A stretch of DNA of 5,900 nt from Methanosarcina sp. UBA402 (GCA_002509325.1 DADO01000124.1:1-5900); one strand, 5' to 3'; positions 1 to 5,900 are shown, counted from the first letter of the stretch. The notes: generated from the letters alone by a model not told the origin. Program-made: numbers and translations.

Positions 1-3
1 TCT

Positions 4-567
4 TTAGCTCGGTGGTAGTTCACCCTTTAACCATTCAAGAAAGCTATCAATTGCCCTGCGCCGGTGGGAAACCTTATTTTTTTCAGCATCTCCGAGTTCC
101 CCGAAGGTCATGCCCTCGTACTCAAATATAGGATCATACCCAAAACCGCCTGTGCCTCTCTCTTCATATGCTATTTTTCCTTCAACAACCCCGGGGAAAA
201 CCAGAGGCTCTTTTCCGGGTTCGCAATATCCGATAACGGTCTTAAAATACGCTTCCCTATCGGTTTCCCCTTCCATGAGCTTAAGCACTTTAGGGTTTCC
301 GAGCCTGTCCTCTACAAAGCGGGAATAAGGACCTGGAAAGCCGTTTAAGGCTTTTATGAAAATTCCGGAATCATCTACCATTACAGGCATGTTCAGCTTG
401 TTTGCAACATATTGCGCTCCATAGGCTGCAATGGGCTCAAGTTCGTCCTCCTGAAGTTCAGGGTAGCCGTTTTTGTCCTGAATTACTTCAATTCCAAAAG
501 ACTTTAGAATCTCTCTTACCTCGGCAAACTTGCCTTTATTTCCTGTAACAAACACAATCTTATGCAT
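4..567 (-). CDS. XTP/dITP diphosphatase, RdgB/HAM1 family
   Basis: This is a complete 187-residue protein, a normal length for the family. Known family role: a cytoplasmic pyrophosphatase that hydrolyses non-canonical purine triphosphates (XTP, dITP/ITP) to monophosphate plus pyrophosphate, keeping deaminated bases out of DNA and RNA. Visible motifs, in order, are VTGNKGK at residues 7-13 (nucleotide-binding N-terminus), an acidic LQEDELEPI stretch around 38-46, VDDSG at 64-68 (the acidic pair holding the family's general base and metal ligand), NGFPGPYSRF at 75-84, GGFGYDPIF at 140-148 (base-recognition loop) and KVSHRRRA at 165-172. No signal peptide or membrane segment is seen. The ATG lies inside the 3' end of the upstream kae1-bud32 gene (8-base overlap) and has a GAGGG site 6 bases upstream, so translational coupling is likely. 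The stop is TAA. The family assignment is secure; exact substrate preference is inferred. Confidence 0.96.
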   Translation of the reverse strand: MHKIVFVTGNKGKFAEVREILKSFGIEVIQDKNGYPELQEDELEPIAAYGAQYVANKLNMPVMVDDSGIFIKALNGFPGPYSRFVEDRLGNPKVLKLMEGETDREAYFKTVIGYCEPGKEPLVFPGVVEGKIAYEERGTGGFGYDPIFEYEGMTFGELGDAEKNKVSHRRRAIDSFLEWLKGELPPS

Positions 568-2197
568 AACGAGCCCTCTTTTTTATCTCTTCAACGCGCT
601 TGAGTACATCCTCTGAATTTATAAAAGTGCTCTGGTATCCTTTTATGAAAGCTTCGATAAGGGCCTGGTGGTCGCGGTGGGTACTCTCAAAGGTCTGGAA
701 AAGCACGTGGATATCTACCCCTCTAGCCTCAAGCCCTTCGTCGAAATATGCAAGCCCGAAGTCAAGGAGATAAAGCCTTTCGCCCGCAAGCAGGAGATTT
801 GAGGTTGTCAGGTCTCCATGGACTATACCGGCACAGTGGAGTTTTCCCACAAGTTCTCCCACCTTTTCGGAAAGCTCAGGAGTAATCAGATATTTTATGG
901 GCACTCCATCGATATACTGCATTTTGAGCTTGAAATCTTCCACGTCATAGATAATCGGCGTAGAAACCCCGCTGCGCCGGGCTTCAGACATAAGACGGGC
1001 TTCTGTCCGGTTTCTTTCGGTCCTGATCTTTTCGTCAATCTCTTTATGCCTGTAAGCCTTCGGGACTCTTTCTTTAATAAGAACTTTCTTTCCTTCAGGC
1101 CCATCTTCCAGATAAACAACGGCTTCAGCCCCATTATCCAGCATTTCTCCAACCTTCAGTGAAGTTCCAGGGGCAATTTCAGGGACCGTTTTCATTTCTT
1201 CTTCCCTTATCCAGGTAACTTTCACATCATCAGTCCGGTAACTCGGGTTTACGCGAGATTCTTCAAGGGATAGGGTATTTCCGGATTTATACATCAGAAG
1301 CCCGGTATATGCGATCATTATCCCGTTATCTCCCATAAAGCGTTTTTCGGGCACATAGAACTTCGCGCCTCTGGCTTCGCACATCTCGTTTAGCATCTCT
1401 CGAAGTCTTGTATTTGCCCCAACTCCTCCTGCCAGCAAAACTTCTTTTTTTCCAGTGTGGGCAAGGGCTCGCTCTGCAACCTCAACAACCATTGCAAAAG
1501 CCGTTTCCTGGTAAGAATAACAGACATCCTCAAGAGAAGCTTTTTTCAGAGCCTCGCTGGCTGCCGTGGAAAGTCCAGAAAAGGAAAGGTCCATGCCTTT
1601 TATCACATAAGGAAGTGGGATATACCTGTTTGCGTTCTTTGCATATGCCTCGATCTTTGGCCCACCAGGGTGCGGCAAGCCAGCTCTCCGCGCAAACTTA
1701 TCAAGGGCATTTCCAAGCCCTATATCCAGGGTTTCTCCAAAGACTCTGTACCGTCCTCCCATATAGGAAATAACCTGGGAATTGGCTCCGCTTACGTAAA
1801 GAACAACAGGATCCTTTGCAGGCGTTCTCCAGATCCCGACTTCTATATGGGCAATGCAGTGGTTAACCCCTATCAGGGGGATGCCCAGGCATATGGAAAG
1901 CATTCTGGCTGCCGTTGCAACTGTTCTGAGGCACGGCCCAAGCCCAGGGCCCTGGGAAAAAGCTATTCCGTCAATCTCTGAAGGCTCAATTCCCTTTTCT
2001 TTTGCCTCTGCAAGAAGCCTTTTTATAACGCTGGCTGCGTACTTTGCATGGTGCTGGGCTGCTTCCCTGGGATGAATTCCTCCTGTCTCAGGTTTATAGG
2101 TCTCTGTGACCTCAGCAATAATTTCAGTCTCGGTAACGATTGCAGCACTCAGGTTCCAGGCAGTGCCTTCGATTCCAAGGATAATCGTATTTTTCAA
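560..2197 (-). CDS. Bifunctional Kae1-Bud32 fusion: tRNA t6A37 threonylcarbamoyltransferase / KEOPS kinase-ATPase
   Basis: This is a complete 545-residue fusion, close to the length of the Methanocaldococcus fusion. Residues 1 to about 325 are Kae1/TsaD, the ASKHA-fold enzyme that transfers threonylcarbamoyl to A37 of ANN-decoding tRNAs. Visible motifs are HPREAAQHH (42-50), SQGPGLGPCL (81-90), the metal-binding HCIAH (H113, H117), VSGANSQ (135-141), DIGLGNALDKFAR (158-170), HPGGPKIE (176-183), LAGGVGANTRLRE (255-267) and GDN with D290 as the further metal ligand. Residues about 350-545 are Bud32/PRPK, a minimal atypical kinase: VLIKER with the ATP lysine K375, HGDLTTSN (460-467, catalytic D462) and DFG (479-481). 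All key residues are present in both halves. The other KEOPS subunits (Pcc1, Cgi121) are not in this window. The start is TTG: an in-frame TGA lies six codons upstream, no ATG or GTG occurs between, and the family N-terminus (LGIEGTAW) follows at residue 7. The stop overlaps the next gene. Confidence 0.97.
   Translation of the reverse strand: MKNTIILGIEGTAWNLSAAIVTETEIIAEVTETYKPETGGIHPREAAQHHAKYAASVIKRLLAEAKEKGIEPSEIDGIAFSQGPGLGPCLRTVATAARMLSICLGIPLIGVNHCIAHIEVGIWRTPAKDPVVLYVSGANSQVISYMGGRYRVFGETLDIGLGNALDKFARRAGLPHPGGPKIEAYAKNANRYIPLPYVIKGMDLSFSGLSTAASEALKKASLEDVCYSYQETAFAMVVEVAERALAHTGKKEVLLAGGVGANTRLREMLNEMCEARGAKFYVPEKRFMGDNGIMIAYTGLLMYKSGNTLSLEESRVNPSYRTDDVKVTWIREEEMKTVPEIAPGTSLKVGEMLDNGAEAVVYLEDGPEGKKVLIKERVPKAYRHKEIDEKIRTERNRTEARLMSEARRSGVSTPIIYDVEDFKLKMQYIDGVPIKYLITPELSEKVGELVGKLHCAGIVHGDLTTSNLLLAGERLYLLDFGLAYFDEGLEARGVDIHVLFQTFESTHRDHQALIEAFIKGYQSTFINSEDVLKRVEEIKKRARYA
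574..578 (-). promoter_or_regulatory. Ribosome binding site of the HAM1-family gene
   Basis: On the minus strand this reads GAGGG, complementary to the CCTCC end of archaeal 16S rRNA. It sits 6 bases before the ATG at 567 and lies within the last codons of kae1-bud32. It supports the chosen start and re-initiation from the overlapping upstream gene. Confidence 0.6.
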
Positions 2198-2256
2198 GGT
2201 TAATGGTCCCTTTCAGTCCTTTTTACTGTTACTGCTTCCGATAATACAGGAGAGAA

Positions 2257-2275
2257 CTTATATACATTTGCTTTC
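2257..2275 (-). promoter_or_regulatory. Probable archaeal promoter (BRE/TATA) for kae1-bud32
   Basis: On the minus strand this reads GAAAGCAAAT followed by GTATATAAG, a purine-rich BRE-like stretch followed by a TATA-like box. It lies in the 120-bp gap between the TPR gene and kae1-bud32. Initiation about 25 bases downstream would fall near 2235, giving a leader of roughly 35-40 bases before the TTG. No T-run or hairpin marks an obvious terminator for the TPR gene in this gap, so readthrough from upstream is also possible. The octamer TTCAGGGC occurs twice on the plus strand in or beside the gap (2273-2280 and 2310-2317); its meaning is unknown. Confidence 0.55.
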
Positions 2276-2317
2276 AGGGCAACCTGATGATTTCTCGAAC
2301 TGTCTTTCTTCAGGGCT

Positions 2318-5300
2318 TCAAAATTTTCCGAGTTTTCTCACGCTTTCTTCCATTGGTTCTGGAGAGAACAGGTTTCTTTCAAGCCTCGCACCAAACTCCT
2401 CAAGTATGGATGCAGGAATGTCAAAATCAGGATGTGGAGGGGTAAGTGTCTCAAGTTCAAGTTCCTCTGCTTTTGGTCTACCATGCCTGACTCCGGGCAG
2501 GAGCAGGACAGAAACCAAAAACAGGATAAAAACCATATACTCTCTGCCATAAATCGACCATGAGACATGACCTGTGAGTGAAAAAATGTAATTTATATAG
2601 GACGCAGGCCAAGAAATAATTGGAAGGGTTGAAGCTGCAGGATGTGACAGCAGAAGGCTGGATATAAAAAGGAGAATGAACCCGAAACTTATTCTTTTGA
2701 ACAGGCGTTTTGTCTTTGCATCAAGCCACCATTCCCACCAGGCAGGTCTCAGAGGACCTGTACGGATATTATTAAGGAGCAGAGCTGCAGGCTTTTTTAC
2801 CTCAGCTGGAGCTTCCAGTCTCAGGCATTCATCAAGCTTATCTGCAGCTTTTTGGAACCAGTGTGCTCTGCAGTAAAAAAGACCAAGAAAATAAAGGGCA
2901 TAAGCTTTAAGTTCATTATCCTGGGACTTATCCTGGGACTTATCCTGGGACTTATCCTGGGACTTATCCTGGGACTTATCCTGGGACCTCTGCCAGATGG
3001 CTGTTTTTTCAAGTTTTCCTGCAGCTGCAAGGAGCATGTATCTGAATCGTGCACTATTCTCCTCAAGAGAGATTTCTGCATAAATATACCTCGCATACGC
3101 GTCCCAGAGCAGCAGTCTCTGGTCTTCTGTATCCAGGGCGAGAGCTCGCCTGAAAGACTCAAGCGCATTCTCACAGGCCTGCTCTTCAAGTTCTAATCGG
3201 CCTTTCAGATTTCTTGAAAATGCATTTTCAGGGGCTTCTGCAATCGAGGCTTCGAGCTCTTTTAAAGCGCCTCTGCTGTTCCCAAGCCTGAAGTAAAGCT
3301 CTGCAAGCCCATTTCTGGCGTGGAAATTTTTCGGGTTTACATCGATTGCTTTCCTGTACGCTTCGATAGCTCTTTCGAAATTTTCCAGTCTGAAATAGGC
3401 AAAACCAAGCAGGCAAGCAGGCAGATCTAAGTTTATCTCATCTGTTGTTAGCTCTTTAAGTGCTGTAACTGCTTTCTCAAACTCCTGCAGCCTTATGAGG
3501 ACATAAGCTTTCATTACTGAAGCCTGCGTGTCTTGGGGATCGAGGGTAAGGATTCTATCAAGTGCTTTCAGGACTTTTTCCCATTCTCCGCAATGTGCAA
3601 AAACAAGGCCTTTTCCGGAATATGTAATTTTGTTGTTTTTAGAAAACTTTCTGGCGCTCTCAAGAGCTTCTAAAGCATCTTGATACCTGCCAAGTGCATC
3701 AAGAGCAAGCCCTTTAGCGTTCCTGAGTGTTCCAAGCCTGGATTCATTTTTAACAGGGTTAATGATCTCAGTTTTTTTGTTTTCCCCAATATCTGTTGAT
3801 TTTTCTGCCTCATTGGCTGTATAGATTGTCTTTTCTGCATTATCAAGTGTCTTAAGGGCTTCTTCGTATTTTTTCAGGCAAATAAGAGTTATTCCTTTGC
3901 AAATTAGGGGAGAAGCGATTTCAGAATCCCTTTTCATGGCATTGTCAAATGCTTTAAATGCTTCCTTATACTCTCCAAGCTCGGCAAAAGCAAACCCCCG
4001 ATATTTCCAGCTTTGGTCTCCAATCTCTCCTTCAAGAAACTTCTCTGACAGTTCTAGATATTTTTTAAAAGCTGTTTGGAGCTGACTTTCAAGAATTTCC
4101 TCAAAGCCTTTTTCCTGATGCCTGATCCGGGAAAGAGCGACTCCCTTGTTATAGCGGGCAGGCAGGCTTTCATAATCAAGTTCAAGCAGCGTCTCATAAG
4201 CCTCAAGCGCTTCCCTGTACATTCCAAGCTTACAGAGTGAATTTCCCTTTCCGTTCCACGCAAAAAGGTTTTCAGGATCAAGCCTGAGAGCCTTTCCAAA
4301 GTTCTCGAGAGCTCTGGAATAATCATCAAGCTTATAATATACTTGACCTAAGCCGCTCAGAATGCCGCTATTTTCAGCTCCGAAAGTAAGAGCTTTTTCA
4401 TAAGCCTGCAAAGCTTCGTAAGGTCTTCCCAATGCCAGATAGCAGCTTCCTATCCCTCCCCATCCTTCTGGATTCGAAGGATCGATTTCAAGGTTTTTCC
4501 TGAAAGTATCAAGGGACTCCTGATATCTTCCAAGAGCCAGCAGAGCTTTTCCTTTGCCGGTTTCTGCTTCTATAAGTGAATTATCCAGCTCAAATGCGTC
4601 CTCAAATGCGCCAAGAGCTTCTCCTGGCCTGCCCAGCTCTCTGAGAAGCCTGCCTTTTTCTAGCCTGTTTTTTGCGTTTTCAGGCTCAAGAATAAGGCTT
4701 TTTTCAAAAGCTGAAAGAGCTTCTTCTTTCCTCCCCATACCTCTGAGAATTATGCCCTGAGTTTCCCAGGTTTCGGCAGATGCAGGTTCAAGTTCCAGAG
4801 CCTTTTCACAGGCTTTTAAAGCTTCTCTCCTTCTACCCAGGGCAAGATATGCTTTTGCTTCGCCTTGCCATGCTCCTGAATGTGAAGGTTCCAGCATCAG
4901 AGCTTTTCCATAAGCTTCAAGCGCTTCCTCATTTTTCCCAAGCACAGATAGGGCCGCCCCTCTATAGTACCATGCCTTCAGGTTTTCGGGATTAAACTCG
5001 GCAGCCCTGGTAAAAGCCTGAAGGGCTTCTTCATTTCGTGAGAGCTGTTTTAAAGCAAGCCCACTATAGTACAGCGCACCAGTGTGCTTTTCATCTCTTG
5101 CAAGCACACTTTCGAAAGCCTCAAGTGCCTGTTCAGGCAGGTTCAGGTATCCAAGGGCAAGCCCCTTGAAATAACGGCCAGACACATTATCAGGGTCAAG
5201 ATCAAGAGCCTTGTTAAAAGCCCGCAGAGCTTCTTCAGGCCGGTCCAGATAAAGAAGTATATTTCCTCTGTAATGCCACGCAACACTATCCTCAGGGTTC

Positions 5301-5425
5301 ACCTCAAGTACGGTATCGAAAGCCTCAAGTGCTCTCTCAAAGGTTTTCTCTGATCCAATCTGGTTTTTCAGGTTAAAAAGAGCAAGGGCTTTACTGTACC
5401 AGGCTCTGGCATAAAGGGAATTCAT
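2318..5425 (-). CDS. Large TPR-repeat protein with C-terminal membrane anchor
   Basis: This 1035-residue protein is almost entirely tetratricopeptide repeats. Eleven consecutive units of exactly 34 residues run from 47 to 420, with the TPR pattern (W/Y at helix A, G-A/Y, EEAL-AF-KAL, D/EP at the turn). A longer first unit precedes them, a degenerate expanded unit follows (421-470), and further units lie at 471-537, 562-768 and about 838-871. A charged linker interrupts at about 530-561. Residues 814-837 are six SQD(K/N) tetrapeptides. Near the C-terminus come WWEWW (896-900), a basic patch (904-911), a hydrophobic segment (912-928), a short loop and a second segment (964-979), then a cytoplasm-sized tail of about 55 residues. 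The positive-inside rule puts the TPR array and tail in the cytoplasm. No signal peptide or enzymatic domain is seen. The role is probably a membrane-tethered protein-interaction scaffold; the partner is unknown. The ATG is the only ATG or GTG after an in-frame TAA 13 codons upstream, and GAGGG lies just before it. Confidence 0.93.
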   Translation of the reverse strand: MNSLYARAWYSKALALFNLKNQIGSEKTFERALEAFDTVLEVNPEDSVAWHYRGNILLYLDRPEEALRAFNKALDLDPDNVSGRYFKGLALGYLNLPEQALEAFESVLARDEKHTGALYYSGLALKQLSRNEEALQAFTRAAEFNPENLKAWYYRGAALSVLGKNEEALEAYGKALMLEPSHSGAWQGEAKAYLALGRRREALKACEKALELEPASAETWETQGIILRGMGRKEEALSAFEKSLILEPENAKNRLEKGRLLRELGRPGEALGAFEDAFELDNSLIEAETGKGKALLALGRYQESLDTFRKNLEIDPSNPEGWGGIGSCYLALGRPYEALQAYEKALTFGAENSGILSGLGQVYYKLDDYSRALENFGKALRLDPENLFAWNGKGNSLCKLGMYREALEAYETLLELDYESLPARYNKGVALSRIRHQEKGFEEILESQLQTAFKKYLELSEKFLEGEIGDQSWKYRGFAFAELGEYKEAFKAFDNAMKRDSEIASPLICKGITLICLKKYEEALKTLDNAEKTIYTANEAEKSTDIGENKKTEIINPVKNESRLGTLRNAKGLALDALGRYQDALEALESARKFSKNNKITYSGKGLVFAHCGEWEKVLKALDRILTLDPQDTQASVMKAYVLIRLQEFEKAVTALKELTTDEINLDLPACLLGFAYFRLENFERAIEAYRKAIDVNPKNFHARNGLAELYFRLGNSRGALKELEASIAEAPENAFSRNLKGRLELEEQACENALESFRRALALDTEDQRLLLWDAYARYIYAEISLEENSARFRYMLLAAAGKLEKTAIWQRSQDKSQDKSQDKSQDKSQDKSQDNELKAYALYFLGLFYCRAHWFQKAADKLDECLRLEAPAEVKKPAALLLNNIRTGPLRPAWWEWWLDAKTKRLFKRISFGFILLFISSLLLSHPAASTLPIISWPASYINYIFSLTGHVSWSIYGREYMVFILFLVSVLLLPGVRHGRPKAEELELETLTPPHPDFDIPASILEEFGARLERNLFSPEPMEESVRKLGKF
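2916..2987. repeat. 12-bp minisatellite, six perfect copies (codes for SQDK)
   Basis: The plus-strand unit TTATCCTGGGAC is repeated six times head to tail without a mismatch, covering exactly 72 bases inside the TPR gene. Read on the minus strand in the gene frame it gives five SQDK and a final SQDN (residues 814-837). The unit length is a multiple of three, so gain or loss of copies keeps the frame. Perfect identity between copies, in contrast to the diverged TPR units around it, points to recent expansion by slippage or unequal recombination. Confidence 0.97.
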
Positions 5426-5428
5426 AGG

Positions 5429-5433
5429 CCCTC
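5429..5433 (-). promoter_or_regulatory. Putative ribosome binding site of the TPR gene
   Basis: The minus strand reads GAGGG with only 3 bases before the ATG at 5425, a shorter spacing than for the HAM1-family gene. It is the only Shine-Dalgarno-like match near this start and supports the start choice moderately. Confidence 0.4.
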
Positions 5434-5475
5434 GGAGATCTTTGAATAAATTTTTATCAACTTAAAATTCATTCA

Positions 5476-5500
5476 ATTATATATGATGCATATTATAAAT
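5476..5500 (-). promoter_or_regulatory. Probable promoter region (TATA-like) of the TPR gene
   Basis: Two TATA-like boxes lie on the minus strand upstream of the TPR start: TTTATAATA (5499-5491) and CATATATAAT (5485-5476). Initiation about 25 bases downstream would give a leader of about 30-45 bases. I see no strong BRE, and the whole region is AT-rich, so the exact box cannot be chosen by eye. The two boxes are arranged as an imperfect inverted repeat around ATGCAT (5486-5491). Confidence 0.45.
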
Positions 5501-5559
5501 ACGAACGCAGAAGATAGTTACTGATTTAGTTTTCTATAATTTGTCGGTTTTTTAAACTC

Positions 5560-5574
5560 AAACCTCGAAGGTTT
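5560..5574. repeat. Small perfect inverted repeat (possible hairpin)
   Basis: AAACCT and AGGTTT form a perfect 6-bp stem around a 3-base CGA loop. The left arm could instead pair through AAACC (5560-5564) with GGTTT at 5546-5550, so two mutually exclusive stems are possible. In AT-rich DNA such short stems are common, so function is uncertain. Confidence 0.4.
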
Positions 5575-5800
5575 ATTATAAAAAAGAAATTCAACGAAAA
5601 AGAAGAGAAAATAGAAAGTTAACCTACATTCCGCAGTATTCTTTCGAAAATCAATCTTTTTCCTGATATCGTTTTTGGAACAAATTCAAGTAATTTAGAT
5701 TCTTAATGGCCTTTGTTGAAAATTGAATTATATCGTTTTTGGCCTCTAAATACCCTATAGTTGCTTTTCCCTTTTGCATAAAAGGCCAATAAATCCACGC

Positions 5801-5815
5801 TCGATTAAAAATCGA
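5801..5815. repeat. Small perfect inverted repeat (possible hairpin)
   Basis: TCGATT and AATCGA form a perfect 6-bp stem with an AAA loop (minus strand: TTT loop). It is separated by only two bases from the larger hairpin at 5818-5851. On the minus strand it follows that hairpin and contributes a five-T run. Confidence 0.5.
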
Positions 5816-5817
5816 TA

Positions 5818-5851
5818 GCAGGAAAAATTATGAAATATGAAATTTTCCTGC
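5818..5851. repeat. Hairpin with 9-bp perfect stem, possible terminator or leader structure
   Basis: GCAGGAAAA (5818-5826) pairs with TTTTCCTGC (5843-5851). Two more A-T pairs are possible past one mismatch. The loop is about 16 bases and AT-rich. Read on the minus strand it could be part of a 3' end for a gene beyond the right edge, since T-rich sequence lies on both sides. Read on the plus strand it would place an AGGA motif inside the stem just before an ATG at 5830. The window does not decide between these. Confidence 0.45.
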
Positions 5852-5864
5852 GGAAAGTGGGGTT

Positions 5865-5900
5865 AAGATCAAATAAGAAGTAAAGAACAAATAAGAAGTA
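5865..5900. repeat. 18-bp tandem repeat, two copies, cut by window end
   Basis: Units 5865-5882 and 5883-5900 are identical except one base (T at 5869 against A at 5887); the last 13 bases, CAAATAAGAAGTA, are the same. The second unit ends exactly at the window edge, so more copies may follow. Stop codons occur in each unit in at least one plus-strand frame, and the minus strand is pyrimidine- and T-rich. Confidence 0.8.

Larger units (their letters stand above)
5426..5900. other. AT-rich intergenic region without a convincing gene
   Basis: These 475 bases are much richer in A+T than the coding DNA to the left and hold no convincing protein-coding frame or recognisable tRNA. Contents: the TPR promoter region (to about 5500), a small inverted repeat at 5560-5574, a 13-bp direct repeat ATATCGTTTTTGG at 5666-5678 and 5730-5742, an inverted octamer TGGCCTTT / AAAGGCCA at 5707-5714 and 5781-5788, two adjacent hairpins (5801-5815 and 5818-5851) and an 18-bp tandem repeat (5865-5900). 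The only minimal reading frame worth naming is a 17-codon plus-strand frame at 5830-5883, which I do not call as a gene. Confidence 0.7.

Noticed and set aside
421..559. Possible frameshift or internal re-start within the TPR gene or the HAM1-family gene
   Set aside because: The frames of all three genes are open end to end and family motifs appear in order; breaks in TPR spacing (residues 421-470 and 530-561) are in-frame insertions, not frameshifts.
1457..1981. Long plus-strand open frame antisense to kae1-bud32
   Set aside because: It lies wholly inside a well-conserved gene, has no recognisable domain and shows composition expected of a reverse-complement shadow.
2285..2318. TGATGA motif resembling the C box of an archaeal C/D guide RNA in the gap before kae1-bud32
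   Set aside because: No matching D box (CTGA) or internal D'/C' pair is found at the expected distance, and the gap is already used by the end of the TPR gene and a promoter.
2916..2987. CRISPR-like array
   Set aside because: The repeats are 12 bp and directly adjacent with no spacers, inside a coding frame; this is a coding minisatellite.
2852..3196. Plus-strand frame with a repetitive LGLI hydrophobic peptide, looking like a membrane protein
   Set aside because: The pattern is the complement of the SQDK minisatellite read in another frame. The 12-bp unit has no stop in several frames, so open shadows arise on both strands; there is no promoter or family match.
5426..5900. Hidden tRNA or larger protein gene in the right-hand gene-free stretch
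   Set aside because: No cloverleaf with T-loop consensus is visible and all frames are broken by frequent stops; only short repeats and promoter-like sequence remain.

Overview
The window looks like a piece of a methanogenic archaeal chromosome, most likely Methanosarcina or a close relative. Four things suggest this: a Kae1-Bud32 fusion whose protein sequence closely resembles the Methanosarcina form as I remember it; archaeal TATA/BRE-like promoters and GAGG-type ribosome binding sites; moderate-GC coding DNA next to very AT-rich intergenic DNA; and a large TPR protein with a C-terminal membrane anchor. The genus assignment is recognition from memory, not a database search.

Layout: all three convincing genes lie on the minus strand, so transcription runs right to left. 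From the right edge, 5426-5900 is an AT-rich gene-free stretch. It holds the promoter region of the TPR gene, three small inverted repeats and, at the very edge, two copies of an 18-bp tandem repeat. Next comes a 1035-residue protein (2318-5425) of about 20 TPR units, an SQDK minisatellite insert and two membrane segments near its C-terminus. A 120-bp gap with its own TATA-like element separates it from the kae1-bud32 fusion gene (560-2197), which appears to start at TTG. That gene overlaps by 8 bases the following gene (4-567), a RdgB/HAM1-family XTP/dITP diphosphatase. All other long open frames, including every plus-strand one, are shadows of these three genes.

How the genes work together: the two left-hand genes form a tightly coupled pair. 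Kae1-Bud32 supplies the catalytic and regulatory subunits of KEOPS, which makes t6A37 on ANN-decoding tRNAs. The HAM1-family enzyme removes deaminated purine nucleoside triphosphates. Both are housekeeping functions that act on nucleotides or RNA, and the overlap suggests translational coupling. The TPR protein is probably a membrane-tethered, cytoplasm-facing interaction scaffold. Nothing in the sequence shows that it works with KEOPS, and the internal promoter argues for at least partly separate expression.

I do not see a new defence, mobile or biosynthetic system here. The most unusual structures are the six perfect 12-bp repeats inside the TPR gene and the hairpin-plus-tandem-repeat cluster at the right edge, which is cut off by the end of the window.
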